Positions 17,913-25,627 of a stretch of DNA of 64,000 nucleotides are shown one piece after another. The notes under the pieces were generated by a model. The model was not told the origin of the DNA and searched no databases. It saw nothing but the letters and a program-made list of their open reading frames with translations. Position 1 is the stretch's first letter, and every line of letters starts with the position of its first letter. The translations under genes and the position numbers were made by a program. Source of the stretch: DASUAS01 sp963750045 (GTDB lineage Bacteria; Actinomycetota; Acidimicrobiia; IMCC26256; DASPTH01); contig CAVVPD010000008.1 in assembly GCA_963750045.1 (NCBI GenBank), positions 186,001-250,000 of the forward strand. Direction: 5' to 3'.

Positions 17913-19160
17913 GTGACGCCCTCCTGTGCCAGGAGCTCGATCTCGGCGTCGTCGAGACCGAGGATCTCCGACAGCACGCGGTGCGTGTGCTCGCCGAGGC
18001 ACGGGCCACCGTGCGCGATCACCCAGTCGGTCTCGGACAGGTGGACGGGGATGCCGTCGACGCGCACGTCGCCCATCTCCCGGTGGTGGACGGTCGGCCA
18101 GAGCCCCCACTCGCCGGTGGCCGGATCGTGGTCGATGCGGTCCTCGGGCCGCGCCACCACGCTCGCGGGCACGCCCGCGGCCCGGATGGCGGCCGCGGCC
18201 TGGAACCGGTCGCGCGCCGCGGTCCACCCGGCGAGCCGGGTGTCGAGCGCGTCCTGCACCGCCAGCCGCTCGGCGAGGGTGTCGTTGCGCGGATCGGTTG
18301 CCCACGGCTCGTCGATCACCGCCGCGAGCCGGGCCCAGTCGGTGTCGTCGCGGCACGCGATCGCGACCCAGTTGTCGTCGCCGGCGGCGGGATAGATGCC
18401 GTGAGGCGCGGCGAGCGGGGGCGTGGCTGCGGTTCGAGTCGGGCTGGCCGTCCCGCCGCAGCGGGCGGCCGTTGACCGTGTAGTCGAGGAGGTCGGGGCC
18501 CACCAGCGTGGTGCCGGCCTCGGTGCACGCCATGTCGATCCACTGGCCCTCACCGGTGCGGTTGCGGTGGATCAGGCCGGCGAGGATGGCGACCGCCATC
18601 GTGTTGGCGCCCATGTGGTCCATGTAGGAGAACCCCCACCCGGCCGGTGGCTCGCCGGCCAGGCCGGAGCTGAAGGTGAGACCCGACACCGCCTGCACGA
18701 TGGGGCCCCAGGTCTTGAACGCCGCGTTCGGGCCCCAGCCGCCGAAGCCCGAGTTCGACACGTACACGATGTCCGGCTTGATCGACCGGAGCTCCTCGTA
18801 GGGGAAGCCCATACGCGCCATGACGCCCGCGGCGAAGTTCTCGGTGACGACGTCGGAGATGGCGACCAGCTCGCGGAGGAGTTGCCGGCCCCGGTCGGTC
18901 CGGAGGTTCAGCGTGATGCCGAGCTTCTCGACGTTGTGGTTGTTGAAGCCACCGCCCATGTCGATCCCGCGGCGGTCGTCGACGAACGGCGGTGCCCCCC
19001 GCACGATGTCCCACGAGCCCTGGCGGACCGGATCCTCGACGCGGATCACCTGCGCGCCGAAGGCGGCGAGGAACCGCGTGGCGCCGGCGCCTGCGAGCTG
19101 ACCGCTCAGGTCGCAGATGCGGAGGTGTGACAGCGCGCCCGGTGCCCGCTCCGCCGGCAT
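17909..19160 (-). CDS. Family III CoA-transferase, subunit A-like, frameshifted
   Basis: CaiB/BaiF family, about 416 residues when repaired. Start ATG at 19160 directly follows the P450 stop. Blocks: LRICDLSGQLAGAGATRFLA at 13-32, GAQVIRVEDP, EKLGITLNLRTDRGR, VVTENFAAGVMARMG. At the catalytic position the sequence reads GQWIDMACTE, giving Glu214 rather than Asp. The frame changes near 18420-18430, next to a run of five G; the remaining part (PHGIYPAAGDDNWVAIACRD, then ELLAQEGVT at the end) is intact, so I treat the shift as an indel. Likely works with the next gene. Confidence 0.8.
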
Positions 19161-20384
19161 TCAGCGCACCCGCATGGGAACCGAGGTGTAGCCGCGCACC
19201 GTGCTCGTGTGCACGCGTTCGAGCCGGCTCTCGTCGACGTCCCACGTCGGGTAGCGCCGGAGCGTCTCCCGCAGCGCGACCTTGCCTTCGAGTCGGGCCA
19301 GTGCGGCCCCGATGCAGAAGTGCGTCCCGTAGCCGAACGCGAGGTGACGGTCGATCACCCGCCGGACGTCGAAGGTGTCGGGGTTCTCGAAGTGGCGTTC
19401 GTCGCGGTCGGCGCACCCGTTGAGCAGCGAGATCTTCGAGCCCCGCTTCACCACCGTGCCGTGCAGCTCGATGTCGCGTGCGACCCAACGCGACTGCACC
19501 GGTGACGGCGCCTCGTAGCGCAGCAGCTCCTCGATGCCGTTGGGGATGAGCGAAGGATCGTCGACGAGGAGCGCACGCTGATCCGGGTGCTGCGCCAGCG
19601 TCACCGCCGCGAACCCGAGCAGGCGGGCGACGGTCTCGGTGCCCGCGAGCGACAGCAGCTGGACGAACCCGACGATCTCCTCGAGGGTGAGGGTGCGCGT
19701 CTCGCCGTCCTCCTCGATCTCCGCGTGGACGAGCCCGGTGATCAGGTCGTCCCGGGGATCCTTGCGCCGCATCTCCATGAGCTCGGGGAGCAGCGCGAAC
19801 GCTTCGTTGTCGATCTCGCCGCTCTCGGACACCAGCGTGTTCAACTTGTCGATGCCACCCTGCGCGGTGGTGCCCTCCTCGACGTGCAGCGAAGCGTTGG
19901 CGAGCTCACGGAACTCGGCCGCATGGCCCTCCGGATAGCCGACCAGGGCGAGGATCACGGTCGGTGGGAGGAGTCCGGCGAACGTCTCGACGTAGTCGAA
20001 CTCGTCCTGGCCGTCGACGGTGTCGAGGAAGTCGCGGCAGATGACGGCGACCTTCTCCTCGAGATCGGCGATGCGACGCGGGGTGAACGCGCGGCTCACG
20101 AGCTTGCGCAGCTTCGTGTGCTCGGGAGCGTCCATCATGATCATCATGGGGACGTTCTCGTAGGGCTCGTCGGTGATCATCTCGAGGACGATGCCGTGGC
20201 TCGAGACGAACGTCTGGGCGTCGAGGAGCCCGTTCAGGACGTCGTCGTATCGGCTCAGCGCGTAGAACCCGTGCCGCTCGTTCCAGTAGAGCGGTGCTTC
20301 GTCGCGGAGCCGTTTCCAGATCGGATACGGGTCGGCGTCGATCGCGTAGTCGTAGGGGTCGTAGTACAGCCCGGTGGCGGTCAT
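19161..20384 (-). CDS. Cytochrome P450
   Basis: 407-residue soluble bacterial P450. The I-helix oxygen site LLSLAGTETVARLLG, the ExxR in IEELLRYEAP, and the haem loop FGYGTHFCIG (350-359, Cys357) are all present. The N-terminus YDPYDYAIDADPYPIWKRLR is that of actinobacterial class I enzymes that need separate ferredoxin and reductase; no ferredoxin gene is nearby. Probably hydroxylates the substrate before CoA activation by the next two genes. The ATG at 20384 lies six bases after TACGCT, so this gene can start a transcript of its own. Confidence 0.93.
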   Translation of the reverse strand: MTATGLYYDPYDYAIDADPYPIWKRLRDEAPLYWNERHGFYALSRYDDVLNGLLDAQTFVSSHGIVLEMITDEPYENVPMMIMMDAPEHTKLRKLVSRAFTPRRIADLEEKVAVICRDFLDTVDGQDEFDYVETFAGLLPPTVILALVGYPEGHAAEFRELANASLHVEEGTTAQGGIDKLNTLVSESGEIDNEAFALLPELMEMRRKDPRDDLITGLVHAEIEEDGETRTLTLEEIVGFVQLLSLAGTETVARLLGFAAVTLAQHPDQRALLVDDPSLIPNGIEELLRYEAPSPVQSRWVARDIELHGTVVKRGSKISLLNGCADRDERHFENPDTFDVRRVIDRHLAFGYGTHFCIGAALARLEGKVALRETLRRYPTWDVDESRLERVHTSTVRGYTSVPMRVR

Positions 20385-20390
20385 CCCCGG

Positions 20391-20396
20391 AGCGTA
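20391..20396 (-). promoter_or_regulatory. Putative -10 box (TACGCT) for P450 operon
   Basis: Six bases before ATG 20384, in the 31-base gap after the molybdopterin-subunit gene. Suggests an internal promoter for the P450, CoA-transferase and barrel-protein genes. Confidence 0.45.
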
Positions 20397-20415
20397 CGCG
20401 AACCGGGTGGACGAC

Positions 20416-22746
20416 CTACGCGCCTACTTCCCGGATCATCCGCAGCACGGTGTCGGGATCGAGCGGCTGGTCGAGCGCGGTCACGCCGTGCTGGGCGAGC
20501 GCGTCGGCCACCGCGTTGAACACCGCGGCCGGGGCACCGATGGCGCCACCCTCGCCGACGCCCTTGTAGCCCCCGACGGTCGACGCCGGCGACTCGATGT
20601 GGAACGTCTCGATCTCCGGGATCTCGTGCGCGGTCGGCACGAGGTAGTCCATGAACGTGGACGCGAGGGGGTTGCCGTCGCGGTCGTAGACGTTGTGCTC
20701 GTACAGCACGCCGCCGATGCCCTGGGCGACCCCGCCGTGCACCTGTCCTTCGACGATGTTCGGGTTGATCATCCGCCCGCAGTCCTCCGACACGACGAAC
20801 CGGAGGATCGCGACCTTGCCGGTCGTCGGGTCGATCTCCACCGTCGCCGCGTGGGTCGCGTTCGACCACATGGTGGGCGGTGCCATGGAGCGGTGCACGA
20901 CCTCGAGCATCGCGTCGAGCTCGGGCGGCAGCGTCGCCGACTGGTGGTACGCGGCGTTCGCGACCTGCTGGACCGGCACCGACTTCGTGGGGGTTCCCTG
21001 CACCGAGACGACGCCGTCGGCGATCTCGAGGTCTTCGGGTGCGGCCTCGAGCAGGTGGGCCGCGATCGCGACGACCTTGTCGCGCAACATCAGCGACGCC
21101 TCCGTGACCGCCTGGCCGATCATCGGGCCGCTGCGGCTCCCGCCCGTGCCGGGGCCGAAGGGCGTGTTGTCGGTGTCGCCCTGGTGGACGGTGACGTCGG
21201 CGAAGTCGATCCCGAGGTGCTCGGCGGCAAGCTGGGCGGTCGTGGTCTCGAGGCCCTGACCGTGCGCGCCCGAGCCGAGGAAGACGTCGACGCGCCCGTC
21301 CGGGTGCATCCGGACGTGGGCCGCCTCGTTGGCGTAGGCGGCCACTCCCGGCTGTGGTTCCACGTAGACCGCGAAGCCGATGCCGAGATACCGGCCCTCG
21401 GTGGTGGCGCGCGCCTGCGCGGCCCGGAACCCGTCGTAGTCGATCTCGGCGGCGGCCTGCTCGAGCGTCTCCTCCGGGGTCACGTTCTCGATGACCATGC
21501 CGCCGGGTGATGCGTACGGCAGATCCGCCCGGTGCAGGACGTTCCGGCGCCGGAACTCGAGCGGGTCGAGGCCGATCTGGCGGGCGGTGTACTCGATCAT
21601 CTGCTCGCGCGCCGTGGTCTCCATCATCCACGGACCGCGGTACGAGGCCGAGCCGCAGGTGTTGGTGTAGACCGCGGTGCTCTCCCACCCGAGGTGGGGC
21701 ACGCGGTAGGCCCCGGTGAACAGCATGCCGACGAGCGGGCCGGCGCTCCCGCCGGGCATCGCGTAGGAGCCGGCGTCGTCGAAGTGCTTCACCTCGGCCG
21801 CGACGATGGCGCCGTCCTCGTCGACGGCCAGGGTCGTGTCGCACTTCTCCTGCCGGGCGTGGGCCGACGCGATGAGGTTCTCGCGCCGGTCCTCCGACCA
21901 CTTGACCGCGGCGCCCAGCTCATGGGCGGCAAGCGCGACGACGATCTCCTCGCGACCGAGGAACGACTTCAGGCCGAAGCCGCCGCCCACGTCGCCGATC
22001 TGCACCCGGATCTGGTTCTCGTGCACGCCCGTGGCTCGGGCGAAGACCTGGCGCGCCTCGTGCGGGTTCTGGCTCGAGAGCCACACGTCGAACCGCTGGT
22101 CGAACGGCTCCCACCGCGCGACGATGCCGCGACACTCCATCGGAACCATCGAGTAGCGGTGCTGCACGAAGGTCTGTGAGATCACGTGCGGCGCTGACTC
22201 GAGCGCGGCGCGACCGTCGTCGCCCATCGGGACGGCCATCTGCATCAACACGTTCCCGGGACGGTTCGGGTGCACGTCGTTGCCGTCGCCCGCGAGCGCG
22301 GCGTCGTAGTCCATGATCGGGTCGACGGCGTCGGAGTAGTCGATCTCGACCAGCTCGGCGGCGTCCTCGGCGAGATAGCGGTTCTCGGCGACGATCAGCA
22401 CGATGGGATCACCGACGAACCGCACGTCGTCCACCGCGAGCGGATACATCGGCGACATGAACTCCTCGGCGCCGACGAACATCGACGGGTACATCGTGCC
22501 GACGACCTTGTCGTTGAGCTCGGCGCCGGTGAAGAGCGCCACGACACCCTCGGCGTCGCGTGCCGCCGAGGCGTCGACCCGGATCTTCGCCCGGGCGACG
22601 TCGCTGCGCACGAAGTGCGCGTGGAGCATGTTCGGGAGGGTGACGTCGTCGGTGTAGCGGCCCCGTCCGGTGAGGAGACGGGGGTCTTCCTTGCGCAGGA
22701 CGGCCTGGCCGACGAAACGGCCGGCGCTGGCGGGGGCTTCACTCAT
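20416..22746 (-). CDS. Xanthine dehydrogenase/CO dehydrogenase family molybdopterin-binding large subunit (orphan)
   Basis: 776 residues. Family features in order: N-terminal RKEDPRLLTGRGRYTDDVTL (19-38), GGFGLKSFLGREE, CGSASYRGPW at the loop where form I and II CO dehydrogenases carry AYXCSFR and AYRGAGR, VFLGSGAHGQGLETT, and the active-site Glu in GEGGAIGAP (Glu732). It should hydroxylate or oxidise a substrate at a Mo centre. The medium FAD subunit and the small 2Fe-2S subunit that normally accompany it are absent here, so electron transfer must come from elsewhere. Start ATG at 22746; an open frame runs back to 22797 but the family N-terminus fits 22746. Confidence 0.88.
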   Translation of the reverse strand: MSEAPASAGRFVGQAVLRKEDPRLLTGRGRYTDDVTLPNMLHAHFVRSDVARAKIRVDASAARDAEGVVALFTGAELNDKVVGTMYPSMFVGAEEFMSPMYPLAVDDVRFVGDPIVLIVAENRYLAEDAAELVEIDYSDAVDPIMDYDAALAGDGNDVHPNRPGNVLMQMAVPMGDDGRAALESAPHVISQTFVQHRYSMVPMECRGIVARWEPFDQRFDVWLSSQNPHEARQVFARATGVHENQIRVQIGDVGGGFGLKSFLGREEIVVALAAHELGAAVKWSEDRRENLIASAHARQEKCDTTLAVDEDGAIVAAEVKHFDDAGSYAMPGGSAGPLVGMLFTGAYRVPHLGWESTAVYTNTCGSASYRGPWMMETTAREQMIEYTARQIGLDPLEFRRRNVLHRADLPYASPGGMVIENVTPEETLEQAAAEIDYDGFRAAQARATTEGRYLGIGFAVYVEPQPGVAAYANEAAHVRMHPDGRVDVFLGSGAHGQGLETTTAQLAAEHLGIDFADVTVHQGDTDNTPFGPGTGGSRSGPMIGQAVTEASLMLRDKVVAIAAHLLEAAPEDLEIADGVVSVQGTPTKSVPVQQVANAAYHQSATLPPELDAMLEVVHRSMAPPTMWSNATHAATVEIDPTTGKVAILRFVVSEDCGRMINPNIVEGQVHGGVAQGIGGVLYEHNVYDRDGNPLASTFMDYLVPTAHEIPEIETFHIESPASTVGGYKGVGEGGAIGAPAAVFNAVADALAQHGVTALDQPLDPDTVLRMIREVGA

Positions 22747-22824
22747 GGGCGTCACGACCTCGTGGCAGCTCAGGCGCTCGGGCGCGCGGACTCTCACCGC
22801 GGACCCGGTTGCAGGGACGGGGCG

Positions 22825-23169
22825 TCAGGTCGACCGGCTCAGGCGGTCGCGGACCCACTGGATGCTGTTCGGCCGGCTCATCGCCTGCTCCCAGCCCTCG
22901 AGCAGCTGGTCGAGCGTCGCGCGATCGGGCACCACGCCGAGGATCTCGACCGTCACCAATTCGGTCGGGAGCTCCCCGACGCGGGTGTCGCCGACCGGGT
23001 CCATGTAGACCGCTTCGACCGGCTCGGCCATCGCGTAGAGCTCACCGGTGTCGGCCACCCACGAGAGCTCGGTGCGGACGCCCTTGGCGTCGGACCACTC
23101 GCGCCCGAACTCGGTCTCGGTGGACTCGCGTCGGCGCGGGTCGGCGTCGTAGAATTGTTCGATGTCCAT
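22825..23169 (-). CDS. Conserved hypothetical protein, 114 aa
   Basis: Not recognised. A small acidic protein (MDIEQFYDADPRRRESTETE start; LPTELVTVEILGVVPDRATLDQLLEGWEQAM in the C-terminal half, given here only to show helix-rich character: LDQLLEGWEQAM). ATG at 23169 comes two bases after the stop of the F420-type oxidoreductase, so it is in that operon and is co-translated. No signal peptide, membrane span or metal motif. Confidence 0.65.
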   Translation of the reverse strand: MDIEQFYDADPRRRESTETEFGREWSDAKGVRTELSWVADTGELYAMAEPVEAVYMDPVGDTRVGELPTELVTVEILGVVPDRATLDQLLEGWEQAMSRPNSIQWVRDRLSRST

Positions 23170-23171
23170 GG

Positions 23172-24053
23172 TCACCTTCGTGTGAGTCCCACCAGGGCTG
23201 GTGCGAGTGCCCGCCATTCTGCCCGGGGGAAGTCGCCGGCCTCGGCTCCGGTGTACGCCTGGACGCACACGTGGTCGGCCCCGGCGTCGAAGTGGGCCTG
23301 GACACGGGCGGCGATCGTGGCCTCGTCGCCCCAGACCACGATGTGGTCGACGAGCCGGTCGCTCCCGCCGTCGGCGAAGTCGTCCTCGGTGAAGCCGAGC
23401 CGGCGCCAGTTGTTCACGTAGTTGGGGAGCTGCAGGTAGACGCTGAGGCCCTCGCGGGCGACGGATCGCGCCCGCCCGGCCTCGGTCTCGAGGACGACGT
23501 GCTGCTCGGGCAGCAGCATCGGTCCGTCGCCGAGCGCCTCCCGGGCGATCTGCGTGTGCTCGGGCGTGACCAGGTAGGGGTGCGCGCCGCTGGCGCGGTC
23601 ACGCGACAGCTCGAGCATCTTCGGCCCGAGTGCGGCGAGCACGCGCCGGTCGGGGGGGACCGTCGGCGAGGTGCGGTCCAGCTCGTCGAGGTAGCTGCGG
23701 GTCACGCTCAACGGCTTGGCGTAGGCGCCGGGCTGGGTCTGGTCGATGAGCAGCGAGTGGCTGACCCCGATCCCGAGGAGGGTCCGGCCGGGGTGGTCGG
23801 CGTCCAGCGCGGCGAGGCCCTCGCCCACCTCGGACGCGGCGTGCATCCAGAGGTTGAGGATGCCGGTGGCCGCGGTGAGGGTCGAGGTCGCTTCGAGGAG
23901 GTCGCGCAACGCGCCGAACACGTCGCCGCCGACGTCCGGGATCCAGAGGGCCGAGTACCCGAGCCCCTCGAGCTCGGCGGCGGCGTCGCGCTTCTCGCCC
24001 GCCTCGCCGTAGCGCAGCTGACCACTCCAGATGCCGGTACCCGTGAGGCGCAT
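23172..24053 (-). CDS. LLM-class F420-dependent oxidoreductase (TIGR03620-like)
   Basis: 293 residues of the luciferase-like fold: an N-terminal strand LTGTGIWSG, ELEGLGYSALWIPDVGGDVF at about 25-45, TLTAATGILNLWMH, the phosphate-binding-type LLGIGVSHSLLI, and VRVLAALGPKMLELSRDRA. It matches my memory of the actinobacterial TIGR03620 group, which uses coenzyme F420 for hydride transfer. Start ATG at 24053 has GAAGGGG upstream; the frame is open to 24281 but that extension is antisense to the divergent SDR. First gene of the long minus-strand catabolic run. Substrate unknown. Confidence 0.85.
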   Translation of the reverse strand: MRLTGTGIWSGQLRYGEAGEKRDAAAELEGLGYSALWIPDVGGDVFGALRDLLEATSTLTAATGILNLWMHAASEVGEGLAALDADHPGRTLLGIGVSHSLLIDQTQPGAYAKPLSVTRSYLDELDRTSPTVPPDRRVLAALGPKMLELSRDRASGAHPYLVTPEHTQIAREALGDGPMLLPEQHVVLETEAGRARSVAREGLSVYLQLPNYVNNWRRLGFTEDDFADGGSDRLVDHIVVWGDEATIAARVQAHFDAGADHVCVQAYTGAEAGDFPRAEWRALAPALVGLTRR

Positions 24054-24109
24054 GTCCCCTTCGTAACCGACGTGCCCCACGACTGCAACCCGGGTGTCGC
24101 GGAGACCGG

Positions 24110-24115
24110 TAAGGT
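24110..24115 (+). promoter_or_regulatory. Putative -10 box (TAAGGT) for SDR
   Basis: Eight bases before GTG 24124, giving a leaderless start. Lies in the 70-base divergent gap with the F420-type oxidoreductase gene. Confidence 0.45.
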
Positions 24116-24123
24116 GCCGCGTC

Positions 24124-24846
24124 GTGACCGACTTCCAGGGCAAGACCGCCATCGTCACCGGCGCGGCGTCCGGGATCGGACGCGCCACCGCGAGTGCGCT
24201 TGCCGACGCCGGCGCATCCGTGACGCTCCTCGACGTGTCCGACGAGCTCGGCGCGCGAGCGGCGGAGGAAGCGCGGGGCACCTACGTGCACCTCGACGTG
24301 TCGCAACCGGACGCGTGGGCCGAGCTGCTCGGCCGGTTCGACCGGCTCGATCTGCTGCACCTCAACGCGGGGATCTACGACACCGCGCTCGAGGACATCA
24401 CCACCATCTCCGACGAGAAGTACCGGCGCTACCTGGGTGTCAACGTCGACGGGGTGTTCTTCGGGCTGCGGGCCGCGATCCCGCTCCTGGAGCAGGCGCG
24501 CGGCGCGGTCGTGGTCACGTCGTCGATGGCCGGCGTGATGCCGCTGCCGTCGAACCCTCTGTACGCGGTGACGAAGTACGGCCTGGTCGGTCTGGTCCGG
24601 AGCATCCACGGGGAGCTCGAACGGCGCGGCATCCGCATCAACGCGCTGTGCCCGGGCGCGGTGGCGACGCCGCTCATGGGCGACGATCCGCACGGATGGT
24701 TCGGGGAGCGGGGCATCACGGCGCTCGAGCCGGAAGATCTCGCCGCGACCGTCGTGGAGCTGCTCGCGTCCGATCACACCGGCGAGATCTGGCTCCACCG
24801 GCCGGGTGCGCCGGCCCAGGCGCTGGAGTTCGCGAAACTGCCCTAG
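24124..24846 (+). CDS. Short-chain dehydrogenase/reductase
   Basis: 240-residue classical SDR: TGAASGIG at 12-19, NAG at 81-83, Ser133/Ser134, Tyr147-X3-Lys151 (YAVTK). Residues 36-40 (LDVSD) place an Asp where NAD-preferring enzymes bind the ribose. GTG 24124 was preferred over an in-frame upstream start because it is preceded by the TANNNT box. The C-terminus is short and ends EFAKLP. Probably oxidises a hydroxyl intermediate of the pathway. Confidence 0.85.
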   Translation: MTDFQGKTAIVTGAASGIGRATASALADAGASVTLLDVSDELGARAAEEARGTYVHLDVSQPDAWAELLGRFDRLDLLHLNAGIYDTALEDITTISDEKYRRYLGVNVDGVFFGLRAAIPLLEQARGAVVVTSSMAGVMPLPSNPLYAVTKYGLVGLVRSIHGELERRGIRINALCPGAVATPLMGDDPHGWFGERGITALEPEDLAATVVELLASDHTGEIWLHRPGAPAQALEFAKLP

Positions 24847-24924
24847 CACCGCCCTCGGGTTTCGAGACGGCGACGTCGTGGTGAGGGGAACGTCCTGATC
24901 GAGACGCCAGACACGGCCCTGCGG

Positions 24925-25627
24925 GTGCGGGACCTCGACGTCTTCTACGGCCGCGTCCAGATCCTCTTCGGCCTCGATCTCGACGTCGGCGCGGGTGAGA
25001 CGGTGGCGATGCTCGGCACGAACGGTGCAGGCAAGACGACGTTGCTGCGGGCCATCAGCGGGCTGGTCGCACCGGCGCGCGGCTCGGTGGTGCTCGGAGA
25101 CACCGACCTGACGCGGGTCGGGGCGGAGGAGCGCGCGCGCCGCGGGGTCGTGCAGGTGCGCGGTGCGGACGTGTTCCCGGGTTTGACCGTCGACGAGAAC
25201 CTGCGCGCCGCGCTCGTCGCCCATCCGGCGTTGCGGGAGGACGCGGCCCGGCGCATCGACCGGGTCTACGACGTGTTCCCCGCGTTGCGGGCGCACCGCA
25301 ACCAGGACGCGGCGTCGCTGTCCGGCGGGGAGCAGCAGATGGTGGCGCTCGCCGGTGCGCTGCTGTTCGAGCCGGAGCTCCTCCTCGTCGACGAGCTCTC
25401 GCTCGGGCTCGCGCCGCTCGTCGTGCAACGTCTCCTCGACGTGCTCGTGGAGCTGGGCGCCGCGGGGCAGGCGATGCTCGTGGTCGAGCAGTCCCTGACC
25501 GTGGCCGCGCAGCTCGCCGAGCGCGTCGTGTTCCTCGAGAAGGGCACCGTCCGCTTCGACGGCCCGATCGCCGACCTCACCGCGCGCGACGAGTTCGCGG
25601 GCGGTCTTCCTGGGTGGCGCGCCATGA
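24925..25627 (+). CDS. Branched-chain amino acid type ABC importer, ATPase (LivF-like), 3' indel
   Basis: About 234 residues. Walker A GTNGAGKTT (about 31-39), signature LSGGEQQMVALAGALL, Walker B ELLLVDELSLGLAP. The frame continues without a stop into the permease, but the normal LivF tail SRAVFLGGAP followed by TGA is present one base out of frame, ending at 25627 and overlapping the permease ATG (ATGA at 25624). One extra T in GAGTTCG near 25596 would explain this. The first in-frame standard start is GTG 24925; homology would allow a slightly earlier start (CTG at 24895 after GAGGGGA). Works with the permease and LivG-like genes to import a small, perhaps aromatic or branched acid. Confidence 0.85.
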
